Shown here piece after piece: positions 20,380-31,475 of a DNA stretch of 64,000 bases. The stretch's first letter is position 1, and the number at the start of each line of letters is the position of its first letter. The notes beneath the pieces were generated by a model. It searched no databases, was not told the origin of the DNA, and worked only from the letters and a program-made list of their open reading frames with translations. Made by a program: the position numbers and the translations under genes. The DNA is from Narthecium ossifragum (taxonomy: Eukaryota; Streptophyta; Magnoliopsida; Dioscoreales; Nartheciaceae): NCBI GenBank assembly GCA_963920575.1, contig OY986968.1, forward strand, positions 6,813,485-6,877,484, given 5' to 3'.

Positions 20380-21052
20380 TTAGCTACAAATTTTAGTTAT
20401 CTAGAGTAGATGTTTTCTGGAACTGGAACTGGAAGTTGTATGATGAACAACACTGGAGTACCATGTGTTGCTTTGGCTTCGTTTATGACAGGCTTGGGAT
20501 AGATTTTGGGGGTGTTAGAAACGTGAACCAGTCTAATTCAGTCCTTAAGCAGTCATGCATTCAAAACTAACACATGCATTTTTTTTTATTTACTTCAAGA
20601 ACAACCCAGAGTAAGTCCAGGTTGTTGTGGATCAGATTCAAATCGACACCTGATCCAGATCACCTTGCATTGTCTAAGTCTCAAGTTCAAATTGAGTCTA
20701 GTCTTTTTGTTAATCAATTCGTGTCATTTTGCTATTCAAACGATACAATGAACGGATACGTGCTCATTTATGTAGCGTTGCATACGAGTTGAGCAAATAG
20801 CTCGGGCTCGAACTCGATCACTTTTGGGCTAGGCTAAAAAAATCATGAGCCGAGCTGGCTTAGCACTTTGTGTGTGTGTGTGCAGGCTCGACTAGGCTAT
20901 GCTCAAAAGGTCATGAATCAAACTTGAGCCCAGTCTTCTCTATTACGAGCATGGCAAATCGAATTCATCCCTACATTTTAGGTGTTGAGAGAATTAACTA
21001 GTTTAAACATATGCCACTCAAAAGATCCTAATTTACATATAGGCCGCTATAT
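20380..21052. other. No gene; short simple repeat
   Basis: AT-rich spacer without a supportable ORF. A (GT)6-7 run lies near 20870. The segment 20795-20945 has repeated 'gctcg' words like a degenerate small transposable element, but no ends could be fixed. Confidence 0.4.
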
Positions 21053-21060
21053 ATTCTCAT

Positions 21061-21243
21061 CAGGGGCAGACCCAGCCCCTCAACTAAGGAGGAGGGGCTA
21101 AGAGAGGAAGGGCAACTCAGGGAGGGGCCAGGGGCTATGTGGGTAGGAGTGGAGGGTGCGGGGCCCACAAAAGGGTAAGCTAAAAAAAAATTATTGAGGG
21201 GGGGGGGGCCAGGCCCCCCTGATTTGTGAATGGATCCGCCCTG
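21061..21243. mobile_element. hAT-type MITE, 183 bp
   Basis: The ends CAGGGGCAGACCCA and TGGATCCGCCCTG form imperfect terminal inverted repeats. The perfect 8-bp duplication ATTCTCAT flanks it (21053-21060 and 21244-21251), the length typical of hAT elements. The interior is G-rich with a poly-G run and has no coding capacity, so it is non-autonomous. Confidence 0.82.
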
Positions 21244-21251
21244 ATTCTCAT

Positions 21252-21936
21252 GTATGTCACTATAGTTAATTTCCATGAAATATTCATAAAATAAACTTTG
21301 ATTATATTTAGAACCGAAAGTTTGATTTCTACTCTTGGATTGAAGACTCCCGACTGTTAGACATAAGAGGGCCCGGGTTACATCTCAACCGTCCGGTGTG
21401 ACCAAGGCCTCTTATAATGTTAATATCCAAGAACCTATTGTTTGATAATCATTTATTTTAGGAAAACATACATTGTAATTTTTGGATATTGAATTATTAT
21501 TGGATACCAGGATCATACACCCAAATAACAAATTGAAATAAGCAAGGACATTTTAGTCTTTTCAAATGGAGGTAGCGCCGGACTGATCTCATTGTCTCAT
21601 TGAAGAAATTAAGTATTTGCAAAAAAAAATGAATGATACAAGTATAATGCATATGCGTGTGAAAGAGTACTGATGATTTTTACGCAAACCTACATAGGGT
21701 TTGTTTCGGCTGCTGATTTGGCATGACATGTGGCTTCCCTTTTGCGCCAAATCAAAGTAAATAGCTTTTCAGAAAATCGTGAAAACTTAATTAGACACCA
21801 ATATCCATAAAAAAAAATCCCATTTTTCAAAAATAAAAATTCAATCTACCTAGTATAGTTAATCGATCTAATCTCAGTACAAATTTAATATAACAAAAAT
21901 ATGCACCAATTTATGTAAAACATTTATATGGGATCG
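21252..21936. other. No recognisable feature
   Basis: AT-rich sequence with poly-A and poly-T runs and no supportable ORF or repeat ends. Confidence 0.4.
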
Positions 21937-22105
21937 GGGCTTAGGGGTTGTTTGTTTGACTGGAATGGAGGCTGGAATGCCTGGAATGGAATGGCATTCC
22001 AGCCACCATGCTGTTTGTTTCACTAGAATGGCCTCCATTCCATTCCAGTGACATTCCAAAAGCATTCCAAACCCCTCCATTCCAGCCAAATGTTTCTGGC
22101 CAAAG

Positions 22106-22747
22106 GGGCGTTTGTTTCGTTGGAATGCTTTTGGAATGGAATGTGATTCCAGTAAAATGGAATAGAATGGAATGTCACTTTTACTGTTTGTTTGGTGGTG
22201 GTGGAATGGAATGGAATGTCATTTTTGTTGTTGGAATGGAAACAGAATCCAGTGACTTTTTCAGTTTTTGTGTTTGTTTCGCGATGGAATGGGGGATATG
22301 GTCACCCCTGAATGCTAGTGGTGAGAATACCACCATGTATTCTGATTTTGATATTTATGAAACTTTTTATGACATTAATAATATGATATAATTGTGAAAT
22401 TTGGATATCTATGTTGATGAAAATATAATCACTTCGGAATTTCTTTGTTTTTTTTTGTTTTTATAATCATATTTGATGTTAGAGAAGGAAATTTATTGGC
22501 CAAGTTATTTTTTCATTCGATGATGATAATCAATTTTATTGACGAAACATTTTAATTTTGAATACGTAAGATGTTGTTAATCAAAATTATAACACTCTCG
22601 TATAAAAAAAACTCATGTACAATATTTGAAACCTCATCATGAACAATCCAAATTAACAATTAAGATGATAGCATTCAATTACACGCCAATTACTTGCAAA
22701 AATCTCATGCTAATTACAAGTAGAGTGGGAAAATAAACACACATGCA
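22106..22747. repeat. Left inverted arm
   Basis: 642 bp, reverse complement of 23994-24637. It contains many 'ggaatggaatg' words near the tip and AT-rich sequence inside. Confidence 0.88.
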
Positions 22748-22912
22748 GCCGGGAGCCCTATCCCGAAAGGGGGGGGACGGCAGCACTAAGCTCCGCAGGC
22801 GGTGGACGGCGACAGAGATTGGCGGAGCATGGCAGCCGGGCTATGGATCTAAGGTGAGGTTAAGAGGGTTTGAGTAGATCTGGATCGGCGAGAGAGTGAG
22901 AGCTGGGAGGAG

Positions 22913-23552
22913 TGGGAGGATAGACCGTCGATCTCCGACGACATGCTTGTGTACGTTTCCACCGAGGAGCTGTTGTCGTTCCCGCGGCAGAGCTGGGCCA
23001 CTGTGTACTACACCCACCTTGGTACTAGCGATACCCGCCGCCTCACCCCCTACGGCATCGGGGACATTAGCCCAGCGGTGTCTCCGTTCGGGTTGTGTAC
23101 CGCCGTCGCCTCCGCGGGGTCTCGTGGGTGTTCCGGCGAGATCGAGGAGCTCCATACTGGCATCTTTTTGTTCAAAACTAAGGACAGATCGTCAAGGTCT
23201 TTGGTAGTGGGGCATGGAGGATGGCCGTGTTGGGGTGACGATGGCACCTTGTACTTCCATCGCCGGAGCTCCGATAGCTGGTGGAGCGTGTATCGCGTGG
23301 TTATCCGGTTCGATGACTCTGTGCCTGTAGCGAGTTCGGTGGAGCGCGTAACTCGTGCTGGATTCCGTGCTTTTCACTCCCACTGCATCCCCCGGCGTTC
23401 CGAGCATCATCGCCGTTGCGACGAGGAGGCCTGAAGACAACTACAGGCATATAGAGATCGTCGACAGGGGTGAAAGCAATGCTTATGTGGAGGTGACGAA
23501 GCTCATCTCTCCGAATTCCCATCACTACAGTCCCTTTATCTCGCAGTATTAA
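22913..23552 (+). pseudogene. Captured fragment of a TolB/WD40-like beta-propeller gene
   Basis: The frame EDRPSISDDMLVYVSTEE (from about 22917) leads into VYYTHLGTSDTRRLTPYGIG, SPAVSPFG, EELHTGIFLFKTKD, GHGGWPCWGDDGTLYFHRRS and WWSVYRVV. This is the pattern of the C-terminal half of plant TolB/DPP6-N-like proteins (the At1g21670 type, recalled from family knowledge). Near 23370 the frame shifts by one: the rest (VPSIIAVATRRPEDNYRHIE, then VTKLISPNSHHYSPF) continues in another frame to TAA at 23550. The N-terminal half is missing and there is no obvious start or promoter. It lies wholly between the inverted arms, so it is transduplicated cargo, not a host gene in place. Confidence 0.75.
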
Positions 23553-23993
23553 TTAGCTTGTCACATCCGAATTGATGAGTTGCTTCTTCTACAATGTGTG
23601 GTGGATGAATTTTGCCATAATAAAGCAAATTATTCAGATATATAGTTGATAGTTGTAAGTTGTTTTTTTTTTTTAAGTTTCCTCAAATGTTCGTTAATTT
23701 ATAATTAATAGGGGTGTGCAACAGGTAAATGGATGCAGGTCGGATCCGATCCGTTAATTTTGCACACCCATGTGACCCGTCCATTAACCTGCTATTTTTT
23801 AATAGGTAAACGGGTTAACATGTAAATGGGTAAACATGTACAGGTTAACCCGTTTAACCCGCTCAGAGTCATGCTGAAGCAAACAATCACTAAAAATGCT
23901 ACTGATTATGAAGGAAATATGTGAAAAGGAAATGAAACATGCAGGCTTTTGGAATGTGGCCATGTGCATCCTATTGATCGCGATTGTGACAAT

Positions 23994-24637
23994 TGCATGT
24001 GTGTTTATTTTCCCACTCTACTTGTAATTAGCATGAGATTTTTGCAAGTAATTGGCATGTAATTGAATGCTATCGTCTTAATTGTTAATTTGGATTGTTC
24101 ATGATGAGGTTTCAAATATTGTACATGAGTTTTTTTTTATACAAGGGTGTTATAATTTTGATTAACAACATTTTACGTATTCAAAACTAAAATGTTTCGG
24201 CAATAAAATTGATTATCATCATCGAATGAAAAAATAACTTGGCCAATAAATTTCCTTCTCTAACATCAAATATGATTATAAAAACAAAAAAAAACAAAGA
24301 AATTCCGAAGTGATTATATTTTCATCAACATAGATATCCAAATTTCACAATTATATCATATTATTAATGTCATAAAAAGTTTCATAAATATTGAAATCAG
24401 AATACATGGTGGTATTCTCACCACTAGCATTCAGGGGTGACCATATCCCCCATTCCATCGCAAAACAAACACAAAAACTGAAAAAGCCACTGGATTCTGT
24501 TTCCATTCCAACACCAAACAAACAACAAAAATGACATTCCATTCCACCACCACCAAACAAACAGCAAAAGTGACATTCCATTCCATTCCACTAGAATCAC
24601 ATTCCATTCCAAAAGCATTCCAACGAAACAAACGCCC
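23994..24637. repeat. Right inverted arm
   Basis: 644 bp, reverse complement of 22106-22747 with a few mismatches and small indels. Confidence 0.88.
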
Positions 24638-24646
24638 CCAAAGCCC

Positions 24647-25820
24647 AAATCGATGAGGTTATCCACAACAATGAACTGTAGGATCTTCTTGACCAATCAA
24701 CTGGATTCTAGAAGGATGACATGTTGCGCACCTTCTTCCATCCGGACCTAATTGAAGGAATCCATAGAGTCCAAATCCAGCGTGGACTCGCGGATAAGCC
24801 TATATGGTCCTTTGCCTCTAATGGAGAAATCTCGACGGCTTCCATTCATACTTGGCTTGCTAATGAACGAAGAGGGCACTGAGATGGGGAGGACCGCTGC
24901 GCAGGAAGGCTCAACCTTTGGAAAGCTCCGGTGGGTCCGCGCGTGAAATTTTTCCTTTGGCGCTTCTTCCATGGTAAGATTCAAACTGCGGACTTCCTCT
25001 CCCCCATTGATCGAATTCTTGATCCTACTTGCTTAAGATGTCGCGGGAATGTTGAGACACCGATCCACCTTTTCTTTGAGTGTGGATTTTCTCGGGAAGT
25101 TTGGGAGTGAGTGTCTCATGGTCGCCCTCATCCCTCTTGTCTGGATTCTTGCTGGGAATTTCTCTGCTCCTCTTCAAGATCTAGGTTGGCAGCATCTAAA
25201 TCATGGGTTGGTTATACTTTATGGTGGTTGTGGAAGGATCGGAACGCCATCTTCTTCGACAATCAAGCAACTCTAGCAGACCAACTTGTAAGAATAGTTA
25301 AAGAATATCCAGCTTCTCGCCATGCCTTGATCTCTCCTCCTCCAGCTTGCTTGGTCCAGTCTCTTGTTCTTCGTTCCGACGCCGCTATCCGAGGAGGAAT
25401 AGCCGGACTTGCAGCTCTTCTATTTCCTGATGGATCTCATCCAACCTGGACTTGGGCTGCCATAGTCCCTGTTTCTTCTGTGGTTGAGGTTGAAATTTTA
25501 GCAATAAGTGGTGCCCTGCGGGAAGCCAAGCAAAGGGGACTACGGTCTATCGTGGTTGAATTCGACTCGCTTCTTGGCGTCGGATTGGTGACAGGAAGGT
25601 ACACATGGCCCAATGAGCTTGGTGATCTCTTGACATCATTATGGAGCTTAACTTCTAAGTTCACATAGGTGCTTTTTGTACATATACTCGAGAGTTTAAT
25701 CACAAGGCAAATGTTTTGGTAGGCTCGATGCGTGAGGATATGCTAATTTCCTTATATGAAACCTAGCTTTTCTTGTTGTATCTTTTCTTTTCTCTTTTGT
25801 GTACATTAACCAAAAAGAAC
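24647..25820 (+). pseudogene. LINE (L1-type) 3' end: zf-RVT and RNase H domains
   Basis: The plus strand encodes, with several stops, the end of a plant L1-type ORF2: FFHPDLIEGIHRVQIQRGL and KPIWSFASNGEISTAS (about 24730-24840), then the zf-RVT region LWKAPVGPRVKFFLWRFFHG ... CLRCRGNVETPIHLFFEC (24920-25090), then a plant RNase H (25360-25767) with acidic residues in LRSDAAIRGG, VVEVEILAISGAL and VVEFDS. After TAG near 25666 the last part (TREFNHKANVLVG) continues in another frame to the stop at about 25767. A T-rich 3' region follows; no clear poly-A tail is seen. It is 5' truncated, as is usual for LINEs. Confidence 0.78.
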
Positions 25821-26567
25821 TGTAGGAACTCACACACAGATGACATAAGAGCGAATCTTTGACCTCCCAGCTTCTTTCCCTATGGCGCTGCTGCGATGGC
25901 ATTAAAGTCATCGAGAATTAGGAGAGGCCATATAATTCTACTGATTTAGGAAAGGACCGGCCAAAGCTCCCTTCTACCTCGAGCACTCCAGGCCCCACAA
26001 AGAATATGGTTAACCTCAAGAGGAAGCTAAACAAAGTCCTTCCACATGGCTTGCAAACGGAATCGGTTAGGCTATACCTATGAAATGCACTAGCAAATAC
26101 AAAACTCCCATCATCAACCTCTGAATTCACTTTTGCTGCCAAAAGCCTTTTAATAATCCACTGAGAGTGATGGGCATCTGAAAGCACACAATAACAGTCC
26201 TGCAAGGCGCGCACAAGCACAGGAACAGGACACATACACAAACACAAATTGTGCTCTAAACAGATGAAGAGAAAGAGGCAGCAGACCCACCCACTCAGAG
26301 CAAAATTGACCGGGAAAGAGGGTGGCATCGCGCATTACAGACATGCAAGGGGTCTAAGTGAAAGCTGACTAGAAAATAAAGCTTACATAACAATCCAAGT
26401 ACTCCACAAAAATGAATTTTCTCTTATAGAAAAATTGAAAAAAAAAAAAAAAAAATTCTTAACAAGCTATTAGACTATATACTTGAAAATTTAATCATCA
26501 GGTACAGAACATGAATTGTGTTACCTGAAAGATGGCAGTATGACAAGTTCCTTGACTGACTGTCAAC
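25821..26567. other. Downstream flank of the FAP3-like gene
   Basis: No supportable ORF. It presumably holds the 3' UTR of the minus-strand gene ending at 26568. An A17-18 run lies near 26438. Confidence 0.5.
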
Positions 26568-29500
26568 TTAGTTGAGGAGCAATGCTATCCCATTAGCAAC
26601 CGACGCTTTCAAAGTTGGGGAAACAGGAGATTCCCCAAAAAATGCATCAAAAAGCGCAAAGGTCACATTTACTGATTCAATCTCAGCATCCGTAACTGAA
26701 GGAAGACCATCCAATGAGATGGAGATCTACATATGCCAAAGACTCAAGAAGACAAATATTAGTATATAGCTACAGAAATTCGTATGATTTGGGCATGTCA
26801 TGTGAAAGCCTTCACATAGACAGATAAATACAAAAACCAAAGAAGAATTCGCATGCTCATTTGCCTCTTACCAGCATCTTGTATTGCTCCACCCAAGTCA
26901 AAAATATGATAGTTCCCTGCTTAAGATCAAGCCTTTGAAAGGTATTGCGGAAAGTTGATAGCGCAGTTTCATCGACAGCAGTAGGCTCTTGAATTCTTGG
27001 AGAGATGACATCATTTAATGCATTCCAAAATGTCTGGCCATCAACATCTCTAACTAGTGTGATACTTAATGATTTCTCCACGGGTGCTGTAAGTAGCTAA
27101 CTATATTAAGATGGCTGCCAATCGTTCAAACAATCTTGGAATTTAACCATAATACCTTGGAAAATGGATTTGAACGATGAGGAATCCTCCAAAACATCAG
27201 CAGCTGACTTTGCCTTCCAGGATTCCAGTCTTTCTCCTACATTACGGTTTGCGTAAAACCCTGCAGCATATACTTTGACACCAATAATTGCAAACACTTT
27301 CTCTCTGTAACCTGCAGGGGAATGATAACGTTGGAAAGACCTTATGAGCATTGCTAATGACAATGTGATGATGATGAATACTCTAGAATTGATGTTCTTG
27401 TGAAAGAATTGTGGAATTCTCCTTCCATTGGAAAGCACATCTAGAAACTGAATATCATCTCCAAAGCAATAGATCCATCACTCAACTTGCAAAAAATCCA
27501 AATATGTACTTCTTTTGCAGGATATTCTATTGATAGATAGTTCATGGTGTTTAACAACCAGTATACAATAACTATGTCCAACTTATGTTCGTCCACAATC
27601 TCTCTTAGGATGATCCCTCTGCTAGAAAGAGTATACACATACTGGTAACCCATCATGAGGATATACTTACTACCTAAGAGGGCAGTCTTCTATCTGGAGC
27701 AATCACGAATCAGGTCCATCACTTAATTGTTTCCTAACCAAGGATATAGATTCCTGTTTCAAGCAAATAATTAATAAGAACAGCAAAAAATTAGGAAAAT
27801 AAAAGGCATAGGAAAATCAGATAAATGTGCTAATAATGCATCTTGCAATATTAGTATTGGTGTCAAACTCCTAAATCTCTAGTCGTACCTATGTGATTTG
27901 TAGCATTTCGAGGATCAAATATTGGGTATTCATACCAACTGCTATCTACAAGTTATAGGTTAATAAAGAGTTGGATAGTATCCAACTAAGTTGGGGCCGT
28001 CTCTCAGACATATCCAGCAGATTCAGAACTTGCAGAAGACAAAGCCTGGATTGTTTGCAAAATTACCCGCTTAAAGTTTAGAGTTTAGAACTTGAAGACT
28101 TACGGTCAGAGTTAGAAAGTCGCTACAAGTAATATTAATTTTGAATATCACAAGGAAATTTCTTGTGAATACCAGAATTTTGTTTACTTCTTAAAATTCA
28201 ACAACTAGCCATAAATCATAGGCATGAAGCTTTTGATTGATCTTAGATACATCTGATTACCCTGTCCTACAAAACAGTTTGAAGATAAATTGAGTAATTT
28301 CGATATTGTTACATCCAACTTCGGTAGTTACCAAAAGTAGTCCTTTAGCCCTTAGGATGCCAATTACCTTCTTGCTATTAGATCCAAACATCCTATTACC
28401 CTTCATTCTCTCCTACATGGCACGCAATAAGTGAACAAAAATAAGCTTTTTCATGTTCACATTTTAGAACTACTAGTATCCATTGGCAGATTGGATAAAA
28501 ACTTGCTCAAGTTAGGTTTATTCAAATTACAATCACTTGCAACCTTCATTGATATTTAGGAAATATTGCAGTTCACTTACTTAACATTCAGCAATTAATT
28601 CTAACCAACAGGTCTCAATTGTTCAATTAAATCTTAGATTCATTGAACTAGCCTTTCTTACATAAAATTGACAACTTTCCATCAAGTAATTGAAAGAAGA
28701 CACAAATTTTTGTTTAAACATGAAATATGTTATTTTCATCAAGTAATTCATCGAATTAGCATGTCCGTGTCCATGCTTTCTAAATGCTAACCAGCATGTA
28801 TCATGCCGGCCAGGGACCAGCAAGACATGTCCAATTTGCAGGCCAATCCTTGAGAGGAGGTGTCGTGAAAACAGGCTACAATGCTTTTTAGAGGGGCTTG
28901 GTCTCATCAAACTATGGCCTATACATTGCAGAGACTTTGATCTTTGGAGGTCTTATGTCAACAATTCCTTTCCCACTGTGCTGGAAGATGGATCAGGTGC
29001 CTTAATCCATCAAACAGCCTCATCTCAACTTGAAGAAACTCTCAACAAGCTCCTACCTAATATCATGTTTCGGTTGAGAAGGATATGTATGACATTAGGA
29101 TCCCTAAACAGTGAAACAAATATGACTTATCTGCTAACTAGATAAGACAAACTAACATCTATTTACATACTTGATATGCAATCGGAAAAGCTAGAGGGAG
29201 GTACCTGTTTGAGAAGCCTAAAATCATTAAAACTTAAAAGCCCTGATAGAACACAGAGAACATGAGGAATTTTTCTCCAAGGCTGGCTGCACTAATCAAG
29301 CCAGCTAGAAATAGAATGCAGCTTTACTTCTACCCAATAGGTAAAATGCAGTATAGTTAATTGCAACAGATCAGCTATTCCCATTAACATTAGTGTCTTA
29401 CCATCGAAATCTTCAATGGAAGATGCAAATGCAAGTAAGTAAAAGTCACAGATCAAAGTAGATAACAAACACAGAATGATCAGAAAATAAGAAAACGTCT

Positions 29501-30073
29501 CAGCCATTTCACTTTGGTAACTAAAATGTGGAATTAGAAAAAAATTGCAACTAGAAAAACACCTGTGCCAAGCAAAATCAATGGCTCTGAGCAACCCGGA
29601 ATCGTCAGCTCCCGTGAAAATTTTACGTTCGTTGCAGGCTCCACAGTATACTCTGCACTTCCAACTGCATCGCGTAGCCCCATAACAATAAGTAGCTAAC
29701 AAAAATAACAATGCCCTTGCTTGATTGTGTGTCAATGACTTAGAAATTTAGAACTGGGGCACTTGTGGCAACACATAATTAAACATGACAGCTATCAACT
29801 AAAAGTCTGATTTTTCTAAAGATGAAAGCACCTCAGATAACACCAATCCTGAGAAATTATACTGATAAGGAAAAATTAATCTGATAGACCTGAAGCCTTT
29901 AGAACGTCCAGCAGAGGGTGCCATGTCTTGTGAGTGCGGCCTAGATGTGGGAAGTTGGATAAGGCTGGGGAGGTTCGGCGAAGAAGAGACCTTTGGCAGA
30001 TGGGATGGGCAATGGGTCTCTGTTGCTGATGGAGAGGAAGTACTCTGGATGGAGCATAAACTAATCCCACCAT
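26568..30073 (-). CDS. FAP3: FAP3-like chalcone-isomerase-fold fatty-acid-binding protein, five exons
   Basis: Exons (minus): 30073-29890, 29664-29563, 27311-27156, 27086-26872 and 26726-26568. All introns are GT-AG with matching phases (1,1,1,0), giving 271 residues and a TAA stop. Residues 1-60 are Ser/Arg/His-rich with few acidic residues, as in a plastid transit peptide. The CHI fold follows: [16 protein letters not shown] and [13 protein letters not shown] (exon 2), [18 protein letters not shown] (exon 3), [23 protein letters not shown] and GTIIFLTW (exon 4), and [18 protein letters not shown] (exon 5). Arg98 and Tyr110 align with the fatty-acid-contacting Arg/Tyr known in Arabidopsis FAPs. 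The family is plastid-located and binds fatty acids without isomerase activity (established for Arabidopsis). An in-frame ATG at 30190 would add 39 residues; I prefer 30073 because a transit peptide starts well there. Intron 2 is 2.25 kb with nothing recognisable in it. Confidence 0.88.
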
Positions 30074-30731
30074 TTTGACCACCCACCGGTCGTCGTTGGC
30101 TCCTCCTTCCGGCGAGCTCAGGTCGGATTCGGAGAGATAGGAGATGAAGGGTGCCCAATGGTGGAGATTGATTGAGCCTACTGGGCTCATGTTGTCTTGA
30201 GACGGGGTAAATAAGGCAATGGGTCAGATCCGACCATCGTTTGAAATTTCGGGGGGATCCCAATCCAAAACTCCGAAACTTATCCCATTTTGGAACCCGC
30301 CGATCCCGAAAATAGGACCCAAAATTACTGAAAGAAAGTCGTGAAACTAATGAAGGGTACGGAGCTTTTTGTTCGATTGAAACTGAAACTTCGAACCTTG
30401 GATCCGAAATTACTGATTCTAGGCCCAAAATGGAAGTAAGAAAATGAAAAAGATGACGAGGAAAATAAGGTGATTCAGTTATATAAATTTCAAAAAAAAA
30501 AGATTTAAATTATAGAAAAATGTTTTAAAATTGTACTTATTTTTAATTTGTCTCAAAGAATGTTCGATGCAATAAGAAATTATGTAACGCGGATGCGCCG
30601 CCCAGCAATGACAAAAGTGAAATTTGTATACCCGTTTTTCTGCTTTTACAGTTTTTGGATCAAATTTCAGCGTTCTCAAAAACTCAGTATAGGAATTAAA
30701 ATAGGAGAAAAGATACGTAATTGTTTGTTGC
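30074..30731 (-). promoter_or_regulatory. FAP3 upstream region, cut short by the copia element
   Basis: 658 bp lie between the proposed ATG and the copia 3' LTR. No clear TATA box could be fixed. Any regulatory sequence farther upstream in the ancestor is now more than 6 kb away, beyond 36366. Confidence 0.45.
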
Positions 30732-31475
30732 TGATGGGAAAAACACTGTCATTCACCACTGTGAGCTTCCACCTTCTATTCCCTCTTCGTGTGACTGGAG
30801 AAGAACTAAAGACGATTTTAAAGAGTGAACAACGCAAACACAAATATTTACGTGGAAAAACCCCACTAAAGATGAGGGTAAAAAACCACGGGACCGAAGT
30901 CTATTCTTCCACTATAATCTAATAATGGGTTTACAAGCTATTCTCTCTAGACAATACTAGAGGATCACAACCAAGATGAGTAGGAGAGACTCTCTCTGTC
31001 TTTTTTACACACACCTACTCTGTCATTCGTTTTCTTTTATACATCTCTTTACATGACATGGGTCCCACTTCACATAACGAGTGATACCCCAGAAAACCCT
31101 CGAGCCTCCGAGATGGCTTCAAGCCTCCGAGATGTCCAAGTAGAGCCACAACTCCATCTTCCCTCACATGTCCAATCATAGGCATTAAATGCTCCCACTG
31201 AGCATTAAATGTCACCTCATGTTGAGCATTAAATGCTCCCACTAGCATTAAATGCTCCCACGCATTTAATGCTTAGCTCATTCAAGCTCTCCGAGCTCAG
31301 CTCATGTTAAATGCGTCCGAGATGCTAGCCTCGTCTCAGACCACGAACCCCGACGCCTTCGAGCTCTACGCCTTCGACTCGACGCCTTCGAGCTTTACGC
31401 CTTCGATCCTCCGAGCTCGACTCCTGCCTTCGAGCTCGTCGACGGCTTCGACCTCAAGCAGAGGGTTGCCCAATA
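30732..31475 (-). repeat. 3' LTR of the copia element
   Basis: Partner of 35599-36366. Its terminal dinucleotide is TA where the 5' copy has TG. A TATA box (TATAAAAG) lies at 31034-31041 on the minus strand. The U3-like part has four or five copies of a 'gcattaaatgctcccac' word (31180-31265) and repeated 'cgccttcgagct' words. Confidence 0.92.
31034..31041 (-). promoter_or_regulatory. LTR TATA box pointing toward FAP3
   Basis: TATAAAAG on the minus strand; the same site is kept in the 5' LTR at 35902-35909. From the 3' LTR copy transcription would run leftwards out of the element into the FAP3 promoter. Confidence 0.6.

Larger units (their letters stand above)
22106..24637. mobile_element. 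Inverted-arm DNA element carrying a captured gene fragment
   Basis: The arms 22106-22747 and 23994-24637 are nearly identical inverted copies of about 640 bp with ends GGGCGTTTGTTTCG. The unit is flanked by the 6-bp direct repeat CCAAAG (22100-22105 and 24638-24643), a likely target duplication or part of one. No transposase is encoded. The 1.25-kb interior contains coding sequence homologous to a plant beta-propeller protein. This is the structure of a Pack-type element (Pack-MULE or Pack-hAT); the superfamily is not settled because the duplication length fits neither 8 nor 9 bp. Confidence 0.8.
21937..24646. mobile_element. Outer MITE-like unit hosting the 22106-24637 element
   Basis: Left sequence GGGCTTAGGGGTTGTTTG and the right sequence read backwards (GGGCTTTGGCCAGAAACA) are imperfect inverted repeats, both leading into 'ctggaatggagg'. 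The right end lies immediately beyond the larger inner element, so the inner element appears to have jumped into this small one. No convincing target duplication of the outer unit was found. Confidence 0.45.

Noticed and set aside
23711..23771. 60-bp hairpin with ends GGGGTGTGCAA and TTTTGCACACCC as a MITE
   Set aside because: Inverted ends are real, but no duplication was found and the unit is too short to support as a separate element.
26438..26455. A17-18 run as a LINE or SINE poly-A tail
   Set aside because: No retroelement coding sequence or promoter box precedes it, and it lies just downstream of the FAP3 stop on the other strand.
30074..30190. 39-residue N-terminal extension of FAP3 from the ATG at 30190
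   Set aside because: The extension is rich in acidic residues and would bury the transit-peptide-like start at 30073; kept only as an alternative.
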